64,000 bases of DNA, taken from Actinophytocola algeriensis. Lineage in GTDB: Bacteria > Actinomycetota > Actinomycetes > Mycobacteriales > Pseudonocardiaceae. The first letter of the stretch is position 1; each line of letters opens with the position of its first letter. This document shows, piece after piece, positions 43,499 to 52,151 of the stretch. Under the pieces are notes generated by a model. The model was not told the DNA's origin, made no database searches, and was given only the letters and a program-made list of their open reading frames with translations. A program made the position numbers and the translations under genes. The stretch covers positions 805,224 through 869,223 of the forward strand of contig NZ_JACHJQ010000002.1 in assembly GCF_014203735.1 (NCBI RefSeq). Reading direction: 5' to 3'.

Positions 43499-44368
43499 AT
43501 GACAACTCCGAGAGTCGCACTGGTCACCGGGGCCACCCAGGGGCTGGGCCTGGCGCTGGTCGAAGGGCTCGCCCACCGCATGGCGCCCCACGACACCGTC
43601 TACCTCACCGGGCGCGACCTGACCCGCGTCACCGAGGCCGTCGACGCCGTGCCCGGCGGCGGCGCGCAGGTCCGCGGCGAACTGCTCGACGTGGCCGACC
43701 CCCACGCGGCGGCCCGCCTCGCACGACAGCTGCGGGACCGGCACGGCGGTGTCGACATCGTGTTCGGCAACGCCGTGATGCGGGTCGGGCCGGACGACGA
43801 CCCGCGCGCGGTCATCGAGCAGTACACCGAGGTGAACAACTTCGGCACCACGCGGCTGCTGCGGGCGTTCGCGCCGCTGGTGCGGGACGGCGGACGGCTC
43901 ATCGTCGTGGCCAGTTCGCTCGGCACGCTGCACCAGCTCGCCCCAGTGCTGCACCGCCGGTTCGACGGCCTGCCGTCACTGGACGAGGTGGACCGGCAGG
44001 TCGCGGCCTGGCGCGACGCGGTCAAGGACGGCAGCGCCCGTGCGGGCGCGTGGCCCGGCTTCGTCAACATCCCGTCGAAGATCGCCCAGGTCGCCGCCGT
44101 GCGGACGCTGGCGTCACAGCGGCGCGAGCGGGATGCCGAGCGCGGCGTCCTCGTCGCGGCTGCCTGCCCGGGGATGCTGAACACCCCGACTTCCGCGCTG
44201 TGGTGGGACGTCAGCGCCGCGGCCAGTCCCGCAGAGGGCGCGGTCGCGTTGCTGGACCTGGCCTTCGACCCGGCCAGGCCCGGCCAGTACGGCGAACTGG
44301 TCCGTCACGGGGAGGTCGTGCCCTGGTCGTCGCTCGCCTTTTCCGCGGGGCCGGTCCACGCGACCTGA
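43499..44368 (+). CDS. Carbonyl-reductase-like SDR lacking the catalytic Tyr
   Basis: 289 residues. The cofactor motif TGATQGLG is at about 11-18 and the catalytic Ser is in VVASSLG. In the YxxxK position the sequence is WPGFVNIPSK: Asn190 stands where Tyr is expected and Lys194 is kept (codon AAC versus TAC). NNAG is altered to FGNAV. It may be inactive as a reductase or may bind NAD(P) as a sensor. Its last 64 nt overlap the convergent gene that ends at 44305. Confidence 0.88.
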   Translation: MTTPRVALVTGATQGLGLALVEGLAHRMAPHDTVYLTGRDLTRVTEAVDAVPGGGAQVRGELLDVADPHAAARLARQLRDRHGGVDIVFGNAVMRVGPDDDPRAVIEQYTEVNNFGTTRLLRAFAPLVRDGGRLIVVASSLGTLHQLAPVLHRRFDGLPSLDEVDRQVAAWRDAVKDGSARAGAWPGFVNIPSKIAQVAAVRTLASQRRERDAERGVLVAAACPGMLNTPTSALWWDVSAAASPAEGAVALLDLAFDPARPGQYGELVRHGEVVPWSSLAFSAGPVHAT

Positions 44369-46062
44369 ACGAGCCGCCTGCCCGACAGGCGGTCGAGCGC
44401 GACGGCCCGCCCCGGCATCAGCGCCGACGGCCAGACCTCGCCCAGCAGCGGGCCTTCGCGCAGATCGCCGTTGCCGACGAGGCCGGGCGTCGACACGTCC
44501 CGCAGCGCCTCGACCACAGTGTCCCCGGCCGCCGCACCCTCGGTGCTCCTGACCAGCACGAGGTGCAGGCCGACGTCCTTCGCCTGCGGCACGAACTCGC
44601 GCAGCGGTTCGAGGAGGTCCTCCCCTCGGTGCCGCGTCAGCTCGTGGTCGTCGACGACGATGAACAGGTCGGGGCCCTTCCACCACGTGCGGTTCTTCAG
44701 CTGTTCGGCCGTCACGTGCGGGCCGGGAAGCCGTTTCCTGAGCGAGTTGCGGACATCGACGAGCATGTCCTTCAGCTGCTCGGCCCGCACCGCGTACGCG
44801 AGGAGGTGCTTGGTGTCGAGGTAGCCGCGCAGACCGCGCCGGAAGTCGACGAGCAGGATGACGGCTTCCTTGTCGGTGTAGCGGTCGACGATCCCGCGCA
44901 GGATGGTGCGCACGAGGGTGGTCTTGCCGGACTTCGGCCCCATGAACGCCACGAAGTGGGGGTCGACGGCGAAGTCCAGCCCCGCGGTCCCCCCGTCGCT
45001 GACGCCGATGGGCACGAGCTTCTCGCGGGACGCGGCGATGTCGGCGTAGGCCACGTGCGTCGGCAGCGAGGTCAGCGCCTTCACCGTGTCCGGCGGGAGT
45101 TCCGCGAACGGCACGGCGTCGAACACGGCCTCGTCGAAGCCCGCGGTCGCGGCGAACGTCGCGCCGTCGAACCGCGGCCCGCCCGCGAACCGCGCGGCGG
45201 TGAAGACGGCGTCCGCGCTGAACATCGCCGACTCGAACACCGCCGGTCCGTCGAACCGCGTGGCGCCGAAGCCGGCCGCGCCGGTGAACGTGGCCGCCTC
45301 GAACGTGACGTCCCCGGCGAAGACCGTGCGGGCGAACCGCGCGTCGTCGACGAAGGTCGCGGCCCGGAAGGTCGCCGACCGGACCCGGCAGTTCGCCAGG
45401 TCGAACCCGAGGAGGCTCGCCCCGGACAGGTCGAGGTCGATGTCCGGCCAGAAGGCCCGGTCCTCCCGCAGGTGCGTGGCGAGGATCGCGCCCGCGGCTT
45501 CGCGGACCCGCTGCTGCGGCTGCCGCGCCGTGTCCACATCGGCCGCCGCGTCGGTGAACATGCGCAGGTACGCGCAGAGGACGTTCACGATGGTCTGGCG
45601 CTGGTCCACATTGCCCTGCCCGAGCCGTTCCAGCGCGTACAGCCCGCCGAGCTGGACCGGGAGCTTGTCGGACCCGAGCTGGTCGACGGCCCTGGTGTAC
45701 AGCTCGGTCACGCGGCGCTCGGTGGCGTTGAGGCGGACGTCCTCGGCCACGCGTTCCTGGAGCTCGTGTGTCCTGGTGACCGCGAGCTGGTCGAGGTCCT
45801 TCTGTTTCAGGGCGATCTCGGCGGTCCGCTGCCTGCGGGCGGCAAGTAGCAACGCCACCGCACCACCGGTGCCGATCACGATCGTGCCCGCGGTCCTGAT
45901 CGCCTCGAGCTGGTTGCGCTGCTGCGCGTCCCCGCCCCCGAACGCCAGCAACAACCACACCGCCACCGCGACGCCCACCACCACGACCACGCCGGTGGCC
46001 GCCCAGATCATCCTGATGGACAGGACTTTGTAGTGCGGTGTGTCTCCCCCGTCGGTCACCAT
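44305..46062 (-). CDS. Membrane pentapeptide-repeat protein fused to an EccC-type FtsK/SpoIIIE ATPase domain
   Basis: 585 residues. Two transmembrane helices (about 18-42 and 60-78) precede a helical region with RRVTELYTRAVDQLGSDK, common in actinobacterial pentapeptide-repeat proteins. Pentapeptide repeats run from about 208 to 320 (ATFRAATFVDDARFARTVFAG). The last 220 residues match the third ATPase domain of the EccC in this window: P-loop GPKSGKTT (about 374), TAEQLKNRTWWKGPDLFIVVDDHEL against EccC [25 protein letters not shown], then EFVPQAKDVGLHLVLVRS. I know of no described protein with this architecture. A role in binding or steering type VII substrates is inference. Confidence 0.88.
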   Translation of the reverse strand: MVTDGGDTPHYKVLSIRMIWAATGVVVVVGVAVAVWLLLAFGGGDAQQRNQLEAIRTAGTIVIGTGGAVALLLAARRQRTAEIALKQKDLDQLAVTRTHELQERVAEDVRLNATERRVTELYTRAVDQLGSDKLPVQLGGLYALERLGQGNVDQRQTIVNVLCAYLRMFTDAAADVDTARQPQQRVREAAGAILATHLREDRAFWPDIDLDLSGASLLGFDLANCRVRSATFRAATFVDDARFARTVFAGDVTFEAATFTGAAGFGATRFDGPAVFESAMFSADAVFTAARFAGGPRFDGATFAATAGFDEAVFDAVPFAELPPDTVKALTSLPTHVAYADIAASREKLVPIGVSDGGTAGLDFAVDPHFVAFMGPKSGKTTLVRTILRGIVDRYTDKEAVILLVDFRRGLRGYLDTKHLLAYAVRAEQLKDMLVDVRNSLRKRLPGPHVTAEQLKNRTWWKGPDLFIVVDDHELTRHRGEDLLEPLREFVPQAKDVGLHLVLVRSTEGAAAGDTVVEALRDVSTPGLVGNGDLREGPLLGEVWPSALMPGRAVALDRLSGRRLVQVAWTGPAEKASDDQGTTSP

Positions 46063-46078
46063 GCCGATGAGACTAGAG

Positions 46079-46113
46079 CCCTGCCCGCGACGCCGGTGAC
46101 GTCGCGGGCAGGG
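46079..46113. terminator. Perfect 13-bp terminator hairpin
   Basis: CCCTGCCCGCGAC (46079-46091) pairs with 46101-46113 across a 9-nt loop. It lies 8 nt after the stop of the minus-strand gene ending at 46122 and separates it from the next gene. Confidence 0.8.
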
Positions 46114-46121
46114 GGTGCGCG

Positions 46122-48344
46122 TCAGAAGCAGGCGCAGCTGCCGTCGCCCGGTTCGCTGCCGTAGCCGCCGGCGTCGGTGTCGCCGCCGTAACCGCCGGTA
46201 TCCGTGTCGCTGCCGGTGTCGGTCGAGCCGCTGTAGCCCGCGTTGCCTTCCGGGCCGTCGCCGACGTCGGTGCTGGACGGGTCGGTGTCGTTCTGGTTCG
46301 GCGTCGAGTCGGCGGAGCCGCTGAGGCCATCGCCGTCGGCGTCGCCGTAGCCACCGGAGTCCGAAGTGGACGAATCAGATCCGGTGCCGGAGTCACCGCC
46401 GTAGCCGGAGTCGGCGCCGGTGTCCGAGCCGGAGTAGCCTCCGGAATCAGCGGCCGAGTCAGCGCCGGAGTAGCCGCCCGCGCCGGAGCCGGAGTCGGCC
46501 CCGGCATCCGAGCCGGAGTAGCCGCCCGAATCAGCGCCGGAGTCCGAACCAAGGCCCGAGTCGGAACCGACACCGGAGTCCGAGCTACCGACACCGGAGT
46601 CCGAGCTGGAGTCGGAGCCGGAGCCCGAGTCAGAGCCGAGGCCGGAGTCCGCGGCGGAGCTGGAATCCGTTGCGGAGCTGGAGTCCGTGGCCGAGTCCGA
46701 ACCGGAGTCGCTGCCGCCGTAGCCCTCCCCGCCCTCCGGGCCGTCACCGATGTCGCTGCTCGACGGATCCGTGTCGTTCTGGTTCGGCGTCGCGTCCGCC
46801 GAACCGGTCAGGCCATCGCCGTCCGCGTCGGCGCCGCCGTCGCTACCCGGCCCGGCGTAGCCCTCCCCGCCCTCCGGACCGTCACCGATGTCGCTGCTCG
46901 ACGGATCCGTGTCGTTCTGGTTCGGCGTCGCGTCCGCCGAACCGATCAGGCCGTCGGCGTCCGGGTCGGGGCCCGCGTAGCCTTCGCCGCCCTCCGGGCC
47001 GTCACCGATGTCCGAGCTTGCCGGATCCGTGTCGTTCTGGTTCCACGTGGCGTCGTCGCGGTCGGGGATGCCGTCCTCGTCGTGGTCGGCGTTCTGGTCG
47101 TCGCTCGCGGGCGGGCTCGTGGGCTCCGGGGTGTCGACGCGGTCGCTCGGGTAGCCCTTGCCGCCCTCCGGGCCATCGCCGACGTCCGGGCTCGACGGAT
47201 CGGTGTCGTTCTGGTTCCAGGTGCGGTCTTCGGCGTCGGGGATGCCGTCGTGGTCGCGGTCCGGCAGGGCGGCGCGGCGCGCGGCCTCCGCCGCGTCCGC
47301 GCGTTGCCGCGCCCGCTCCTGTGCCTCCCGGTACTGGGACTCCTGGCGGTTCTGCGCCCGCCACGCGTCCTGCTGCTCCTTCGCGGCGCGCTGCTGCTCG
47401 GCCCAGCTCTCCTTGGCTCGGTCGACCTCCTCCGGCGTGGGCAGCGGCTGGGGCGCCGGGCGGATCTCCTTGTCGATGCTGATCCCGCCGCTCCAGTCGA
47501 ACCAGTCGAACCAGTCCGACCAGCCGCCCGGCTCCTTCTGCTGCCGCGGCTTCTCCTCGGTCTTCGGCGCAGGCCCCTTCACCTCCGGTGTCGGGCGCTC
47601 CTCTGTCGGGTCGACCGGCGTGGTGGTGTCGATCGTGGCGCCGCCGGGCAGTTGGGTGGACGTGCTGAAGCCGTCCGGCAGGCCGACGTCCACCGTGCCG
47701 TCGGCGTTACGGGTGACCGTCACGTCCATCTCGTAGCTGGTGCCGTCCGGTGTGGTGACCGTGCCCTTCGCTTTGTAGCTGCCCGTCACCTCCCCCTCCG
47801 GCGACAGGTTGAGCGACAGCGTCGACGAGAACTCACCATTCTCGCCCAGGTCGATCTTCACGGTGCCGTTGGCGTTGATGCCGTCCGGTTTCGGCGCGAT
47901 GCCGGTGAACTGCGGACCGCTCGGCTTCCCGACCCGCACCCCGCCGCTGACGTACCAGCTGCCGCTGTACGGGTCGTACGCGATCGTGCCGGTGACCGAC
48001 ACGCCCTTCCTGACCGGCACCCCACCGGAGATGCCGATCCCGTCCGGTGCGGGCGACGCCTCCCAGAAGCTGGCGCCGCGGGCCTTCATCTCGGTCACTA
48101 CTTCCTGCTGCCGCAGGGAGTCCTCGCCCGCCACGCGGGCGAGCTCGTTGCTCAGCTCCTGGTCGGTCATGGTGCGGACATCGGTGGCCGGCGCGGGCCG
48201 CGCGTCCTCTGTGGACGTCGTACCGACGGGCTCCGGGTCGGCCGCCGCGACCCCCGCGGACAGTCCCATACCGACGGTCGTGATGGCCGCACCGAACAAC
48301 ATTCTCTTGGTCACCCCGAGTGGGTGACCTGATTTCTTCGCCAT
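46122..48344 (-). CDS. Secreted protein with Ca-binding-type (thrombospondin-3-like) and Ser-Asp repeats
   Basis: 740 residues from ATG 48344 (GAGAGGGA upstream). Signal peptide 1-35 ends GVAAADP. Residues about 50-250 form a beta-rich domain (VSVTGTIAYDPYSGSWYVSGGVRV). A coiled-coil stretch rich in Gln/Arg/Ala follows at about 310-350. The rest has five units DxDxDGIPDxxDxTWNQNDTDPSSxDxGDGPEGG, typical acidic Ca loops, and a long SD/SG-rich tract. It ends GDGSCACF. It probably is a wall-exposed or released Ca-stabilised protein; no sortase motif is seen. Confidence 0.78.
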   Translation of the reverse strand: MAKKSGHPLGVTKRMLFGAAITTVGMGLSAGVAAADPEPVGTTSTEDARPAPATDVRTMTDQELSNELARVAGEDSLRQQEVVTEMKARGASFWEASPAPDGIGISGGVPVRKGVSVTGTIAYDPYSGSWYVSGGVRVGKPSGPQFTGIAPKPDGINANGTVKIDLGENGEFSSTLSLNLSPEGEVTGSYKAKGTVTTPDGTSYEMDVTVTRNADGTVDVGLPDGFSTSTQLPGGATIDTTTPVDPTEERPTPEVKGPAPKTEEKPRQQKEPGGWSDWFDWFDWSGGISIDKEIRPAPQPLPTPEEVDRAKESWAEQQRAAKEQQDAWRAQNRQESQYREAQERARQRADAAEAARRAALPDRDHDGIPDAEDRTWNQNDTDPSSPDVGDGPEGGKGYPSDRVDTPEPTSPPASDDQNADHDEDGIPDRDDATWNQNDTDPASSDIGDGPEGGEGYAGPDPDADGLIGSADATPNQNDTDPSSSDIGDGPEGGEGYAGPGSDGGADADGDGLTGSADATPNQNDTDPSSSDIGDGPEGGEGYGGSDSGSDSATDSSSATDSSSAADSGLGSDSGSGSDSSSDSGVGSSDSGVGSDSGLGSDSGADSGGYSGSDAGADSGSGAGGYSGADSAADSGGYSGSDTGADSGYGGDSGTGSDSSTSDSGGYGDADGDGLSGSADSTPNQNDTDPSSTDVGDGPEGNAGYSGSTDTGSDTDTGGYGGDTDAGGYGSEPGDGSCACF
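46250..47220. repeat. Five dispersed copies of an NQNDTDPSS..GDGPEGG coding repeat
   Basis: Copies start near 46250, 46740, 46870, 46990 and 47170. The segment gacggatccgtgtcgttctg recurs verbatim in several copies, showing recent duplication. Confidence 0.8.
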
Positions 48345-48543
48345 GGATCCCTCTCCGTTTCCCCGAAGACGTGAGGTGAAAAAGGTGGGACCACGCTATC
48401 GGTGCCGGAGAAATTTATCGCGTCGACCGTGACCGATCGGCGTATTCCGTTAGCCCGAACGTCTCGCGCCGATCGGCTGGAATGTCACGAAATTCACGGA
48501 AGCACACGCGGAAGACCCAATATACGCCTTTTCATCCGCGAAT

Positions 48544-48728
48544 TCAGCCCGCGATCGTCGCGAAAGCGGCCTGCCCGGTGCCAGGCGCGAGCGCGACCAC
48601 CGCGGGCTGCGGCCCGCCGATGTCCCACGGCGCCACCTCGAACGGCACGTCGCTGCCGGAGAGCAGCGACCGCCCCTCGTAGAGACACCGTCGACGTCGA
48701 CCTCGTCGAGCCGGAAATTCCGCGCCAT
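48544..48728 (-). pseudogene. Small frameshifted gene (about 61 codons)
   Basis: ATG 48728 follows GAGGGGGG at 5 nt and reads MARNFRLDEVDVDGVS. The frame then loses sense near 48681, while the +1 frame continues YEGRSLLSGSDVPFEVAPWD and ends AGTGQAAFATIAG-like at TGA 48544. Both halves look coding, and one added base would make about a 61-residue protein. It is either a true one-base deletion or a sequencing error. No family was recognised. Confidence 0.5.
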
Positions 48729-48919
48729 CGTGACCCCCCTCAAATCAACAGGTGATGAATATCAGGCTCGCGCCCGGTGACGGTGTCAACACGGCCGGTG
48801 GCGGACGGCATGTCTTCTGCATGGTGGCCCGGACTACGGCTGATTAGCCCCTTTGGCCGTACCGGAAAGCGCTCTCATGAGTCACGGTGGAATTTCCCTG
48901 CGATTTGCGAGGTACCACC
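48729..48919 (+). promoter_or_regulatory. Upstream region of GH76 gene with LacI-like site
   Basis: GGAAAGCGCTCTC (about 48864-48876) lies about 45 nt before the GH76 start and resembles LacI-family carbohydrate operators centred on AGCGCT. No other feature was seen in the stretch. Confidence 0.4.
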
Positions 48920-50401
48920 GTGCGCGCATCTTCCTGGTACATCCCTGTCCTGGTCACGGCGGCGACGCTGCTGCTCGCCAGACCCGTCGCGGCACAACCC
49001 ACGACCAGCCCACCAACCCCGGCCGCCGCACCGGTGGCGGCGGCGGTGATCTGCAACCTGCACTGCGACGCCCGCGACCCGGCCGCCGCGACCGGCGACC
49101 GGACCTCCGTGTCGGCCGGGGTGTCCGGCCGGACGCTGGTGCTCCACCTGTCCGACGGCGACGCCATGGGCTGGGCCGCGATCAACCAGGTCCGGCCAGG
49201 CGACGAGGTGTGGCTCGACCGGTCGTTCGACGGCGGGTCCTCCTGGGCGGACGGCAGCCGCCTCGGGCTGACCGCGGCGCCCGGCGGCGTCGGCGGCTGG
49301 CGGACCCTCATGTACAACAACGACGACTGGGCGAAGCTCGGGGTCGGTGCGCTGCGTGCGTGCGGCCGCGCCGTCGACACCGGTGCCGTCGCGTGCACCG
49401 AGTGGGCCAGGACGAAGTGGAACGCCGCGAACCGCACCGAGGCGGCGGCGACCGCCATGATGGCGCTGTACGACAACGGCGCGGGCAACTTCCGCGGCGG
49501 CGGCTGGTGGGGCAGCGCGGTCGCGCTGTCCGCGGTGATCCGCAACATCGAGGTCACACGCATGCCGAGCTACCGGTACGCGATCTCGACGACCTACGAC
49601 CGGAACGTCGGCGCCGGCCGGGGCCAGTTCCGCAACGAGTTCTCCGACGACACCGGCTGGTGGGCGATGGCGTGGCTCGATGCCTACGACCTCACCGGTG
49701 ACCGGCGGTACCTGGACACGGCACGGATCGCGGCCGACCACATGCACACGTTCTGGACCGGCGCGTGCGGCGGCGGCATCAGGTGGCGCGAGGGCGGCAC
49801 GTACAAGGCGGCGATCTCCAACAGCCTGTACATCCAGGTGAACGCGACGCTCGCGGGCCGGACCGGCAACGCGACCTACCGCACCCGCGCGACGACCGGC
49901 TGGTCGTGGTTCGCGGGCACCGGGCTCATCGGCGGCGACGGGCTGGTGCGCGACGGGCTCGACGAGTCGAACTGCGCGCCGGGCGGCACGGTGTTCTCCT
50001 ACAACCAGGGCGTGCTGATGTCCGGGCTCACCGAGCTGACCGCGCTGACCGGCAACGCGTCCCACCGCGACCGCGCCCGGCAGGTAGCCGACGCGACCAC
50101 CCGCCCCGGCTCGGCGCTCACCGACAGCGGCGGCATCCTGCACGACCCGCCGGAGGGCTGGGACGACTGCTTCAAGGACGGTGCGTACTTCAAGGCCGGC
50201 CTCATGCGCGGACTGTCCGAACTGGACGCGGCGCTGTCCGGCCACCCGTACGCCACCTACCTCGACCGGCAGGGCGACACCGCGTTCTCCCGTTCCCGCA
50301 ACGCCTTCGACCAGTACTCGTTGTCGTGGTCGGCGTGGACGAAACCGTCCGGACCGGGCTGCCAGGCGAGCGCGCTCGCGCTGATGAACGCGACGCATTG
50401 A
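48920..50401 (+). CDS. Secreted glycoside hydrolase family 76 (alpha-1,6-mannanase-like)
   Basis: 493 residues from GTG 48920, 8 nt after GAGG. The signal peptide ends ARPVAAQP. A short beta domain (about 45-130) precedes the (alpha/alpha)6 domain, with catalytic pair in EFSDDTGWWAMAWLDAYDLTGD and WTGACGGGIRW. GH76 enzymes cut alpha-1,6-mannan of fungal or actinobacterial glycans. It is likely part of saprophytic polysaccharide use. Confidence 0.92.
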   Translation: MRASSWYIPVLVTAATLLLARPVAAQPTTSPPTPAAAPVAAAVICNLHCDARDPAAATGDRTSVSAGVSGRTLVLHLSDGDAMGWAAINQVRPGDEVWLDRSFDGGSSWADGSRLGLTAAPGGVGGWRTLMYNNDDWAKLGVGALRACGRAVDTGAVACTEWARTKWNAANRTEAAATAMMALYDNGAGNFRGGGWWGSAVALSAVIRNIEVTRMPSYRYAISTTYDRNVGAGRGQFRNEFSDDTGWWAMAWLDAYDLTGDRRYLDTARIAADHMHTFWTGACGGGIRWREGGTYKAAISNSLYIQVNATLAGRTGNATYRTRATTGWSWFAGTGLIGGDGLVRDGLDESNCAPGGTVFSYNQGVLMSGLTELTALTGNASHRDRARQVADATTRPGSALTDSGGILHDPPEGWDDCFKDGAYFKAGLMRGLSELDAALSGHPYATYLDRQGDTAFSRSRNAFDQYSLSWSAWTKPSGPGCQASALALMNATH

Positions 50402-50793
50402 GGTGGTCCCGTCGGGCGGGGGCGTCTTGTTGGGGCGTCCTGGCGGGCGGGCCTCCGCCCGTCGGGGGTTGTCCTCGCCGGACGGGCCTCCTCGCCGGAG
50501 GGGCAGGTCTCTGGGATGGCTTCTCGGTTTGCAGTTCTTCTTGCGTTGGGTGCGGGGCTGCCTGCCAGGGAGCCCCTTGTGGGCGGCTTTCGCCCGCGAG
50601 GGGCCCTTCGTTGTGCCCGGTGCGATGAAGGACCCCTCCGTTGCGCTCAACGTGATGAAGGACCCCTTCATGGCATTGGGCCACGTCCCGGAAGCGTCTT
50701 CAGGACATCGGCGATTGCGCTCTCGCGGGCATTGTGCTGCCGACATGCGTGGGCCGGGGGCGTCGCTGCCCCCGGCCCGGTGTGCGGCCCGGA
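50402..50793. repeat. Intergenic region with dispersed repeats and GAAGGnCCC(C)TTC elements
   Basis: About 390 nt without a supported gene. 50486-50520 is the inverted copy of 26232-26266. GATGAAGGACCCC occurs twice (about 50624 and 50652); the second forms the palindrome GAAGGACCCCTTC, and GGGGCCCTTC lies nearby at about 50602. GGGCGG-CTTT-CGCCC forms a small hairpin at about 50581. These look like interspersed palindromic elements. Confidence 0.55.
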
Positions 50794-51459
50794 TCAGGAA
50801 GGGGCCACGGCTCGCCCGGTCTGCGGCGAGATCATGCCTGCGCACAGGTTCTTGCCTGCGAGCGTCTGCGCTATGCGCGGGATCGCCGCGCGTGTGTTCG
50901 CCGGCCAGTCGTGCATGAGGATGATCTGGCCGTTCGTGAGCCGTGCGTTGGCGGCCACGATCGCGTCGACGCTCGCGTTGTTCCAGTCCTGCGAGTCGAC
51001 GTCCCAGATGATCTGGCGCAGGCCGTAGCGGGACGCGATCGACTGCACGGTCGAGTTCGTCTCGCCGTACGGCGGGCGGAACAACCTCGGTGTGCCGCCA
51101 CCCGCGTTGGCGATGGCCTGCTGCGTGCGGGAGATCTCGGACTCGATCTGCGCCGCGCCCAGCTGGGTCAGGTGCGGGTGGGTGTAGCTGTGGTTGGCGA
51201 CCCACATGCCGGCGCTGACCTGGGCCGCGACCTGGCCCGGGTTGGCGGCGGCGTACTGGCCCTGGTTGAACATCGTGGCCCGCAACCCGTTCTGCCGCAA
51301 CGCGTTCAGCAGTGCCGGGGTGTTGCCGGACGGACCGTCGTCGAACGTGAGCCCGACATAGCCGTTGCAGGCGGCGGCCTGCGCCGGGGCGGTGACCCCG
51401 AGGCCCGTCACGACCATCGCCGCGGCGGCCAGTGCGGTGAGGACCGTGCGCACGCTCAC
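50794..51459 (-). CDS. Secreted polysaccharide deacetylase (CE4), probable acetylxylan esterase
   Basis: 221 residues from GTG 51459, overlapping the xylanase stop (GTGA). The signal peptide ends TAPAQAAA. NodB motifs: [10 protein letters not shown] (motif 1), HSYTHPHL (motif 2, zinc His), RPPYGET (motif 3), DVDSQDW (motif 4) and LMHDW (motif 5). Co-translation with a GH11 xylanase resembles the Streptomyces lividans xlnB-axeA pair, so xylan deacetylation is the best guess; chitin or peptidoglycan remain possible. Confidence 0.92.
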   Translation of the reverse strand: MSVRTVLTALAAAAMVVTGLGVTAPAQAAACNGYVGLTFDDGPSGNTPALLNALRQNGLRATMFNQGQYAAANPGQVAAQVSAGMWVANHSYTHPHLTQLGAAQIESEISRTQQAIANAGGGTPRLFRPPYGETNSTVQSIASRYGLRQIIWDVDSQDWNNASVDAIVAANARLTNGQIILMHDWPANTRAAIPRIAQTLAGKNLCAGMISPQTGRAVAPS

Positions 51460-52151
51460 CTCACCGTGATGTTGGAGCTGCCACTGCTCTGGTATCCCTC
51501 GGTCGCGAGCACCATGTAGTAGTTGAAGCTGCCGAGCTGCATGCCGGCGCGCGACCACGCGTCGAAGTGGTTGCCGGTGGTGATCGACCCGCCGGTGCGC
51601 TTCTGCTGCCGGACACTCCAGTACTGCGGGAAGGTCTTGGTGCCTTCGACGGACGGGGCGTTGTACCGCATCGTGCGGTAGATGTCGTACGTGCCGCCGT
51701 CAGTGGTGACCGTGCCCTTGTACTCCCCGGTGGGCCGGTAGGTGCCCCAGTTGTCGACGATGTAGTACTCGACGAGCGGGTTGGACGTCCACCCGTAGAG
51801 GGTCAGGTAGGAGTTGCCGGACGGGTTGAAACTCCCGGAGTAGTTCACGGTCCGCCGCGAGCCGTTGCTCCACCCCTTGCCACCGACGAAGTTCCCGACG
51901 TTGCTCCACCGCATGCTGTAGTTGCCGCCGGAACCCATTTCCATGCAGGCCGAGCCGCCACCGTCGGTCCAGAACGTGTAGTAGTAGCCACCGTTGTTGC
52001 CGGTCTGGCTGTTGCACACGGCGGCGACACCGACATCGTTCGCCGCGGTGGCGGTCGTGGCCCCTGGCAGGACCGCCATGACCAGCGCGACGCACGCGCT
52101 GCCCACGAGCACCCTGATCCGTCTGCGATTCCCCGACTGAACGAAACGCAT
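51456..52151 (-). CDS. Secreted endo-1,4-beta-xylanase (GH11)
   Basis: 231 residues from ATG 52151 (GGAGGAAG upstream). The signal peptide ends GATTATA. The single GH11 jelly-roll has nucleophile Glu128 in [12 protein letters not shown], acid/base Glu218 in [12 protein letters not shown], and the thumb [20 protein letters not shown]. No carbohydrate-binding module is present. It cuts internal xylan bonds; the coupled esterase would remove acetyl groups. Confidence 0.95.
   Translation of the reverse strand: MRFVQSGNRRRIRVLVGSACVALVMAVLPGATTATAANDVGVAAVCNSQTGNNGGYYYTFWTDGGGSACMEMGSGGNYSMRWSNVGNFVGGKGWSNGSRRTVNYSGSFNPSGNSYLTLYGWTSNPLVEYYIVDNWGTYRPTGEYKGTVTTDGGTYDIYRTMRYNAPSVEGTKTFPQYWSVRQQKRTGGSITTGNHFDAWSRAGMQLGSFNYYMVLATEGYQSSGSSNITVR

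Noticed and set aside
48345-48540. Further plus-strand frames between 48402 and 48755
   Set aside because: Short, without ribosome-binding sites, and antisense to the better-supported broken gene on the minus strand.
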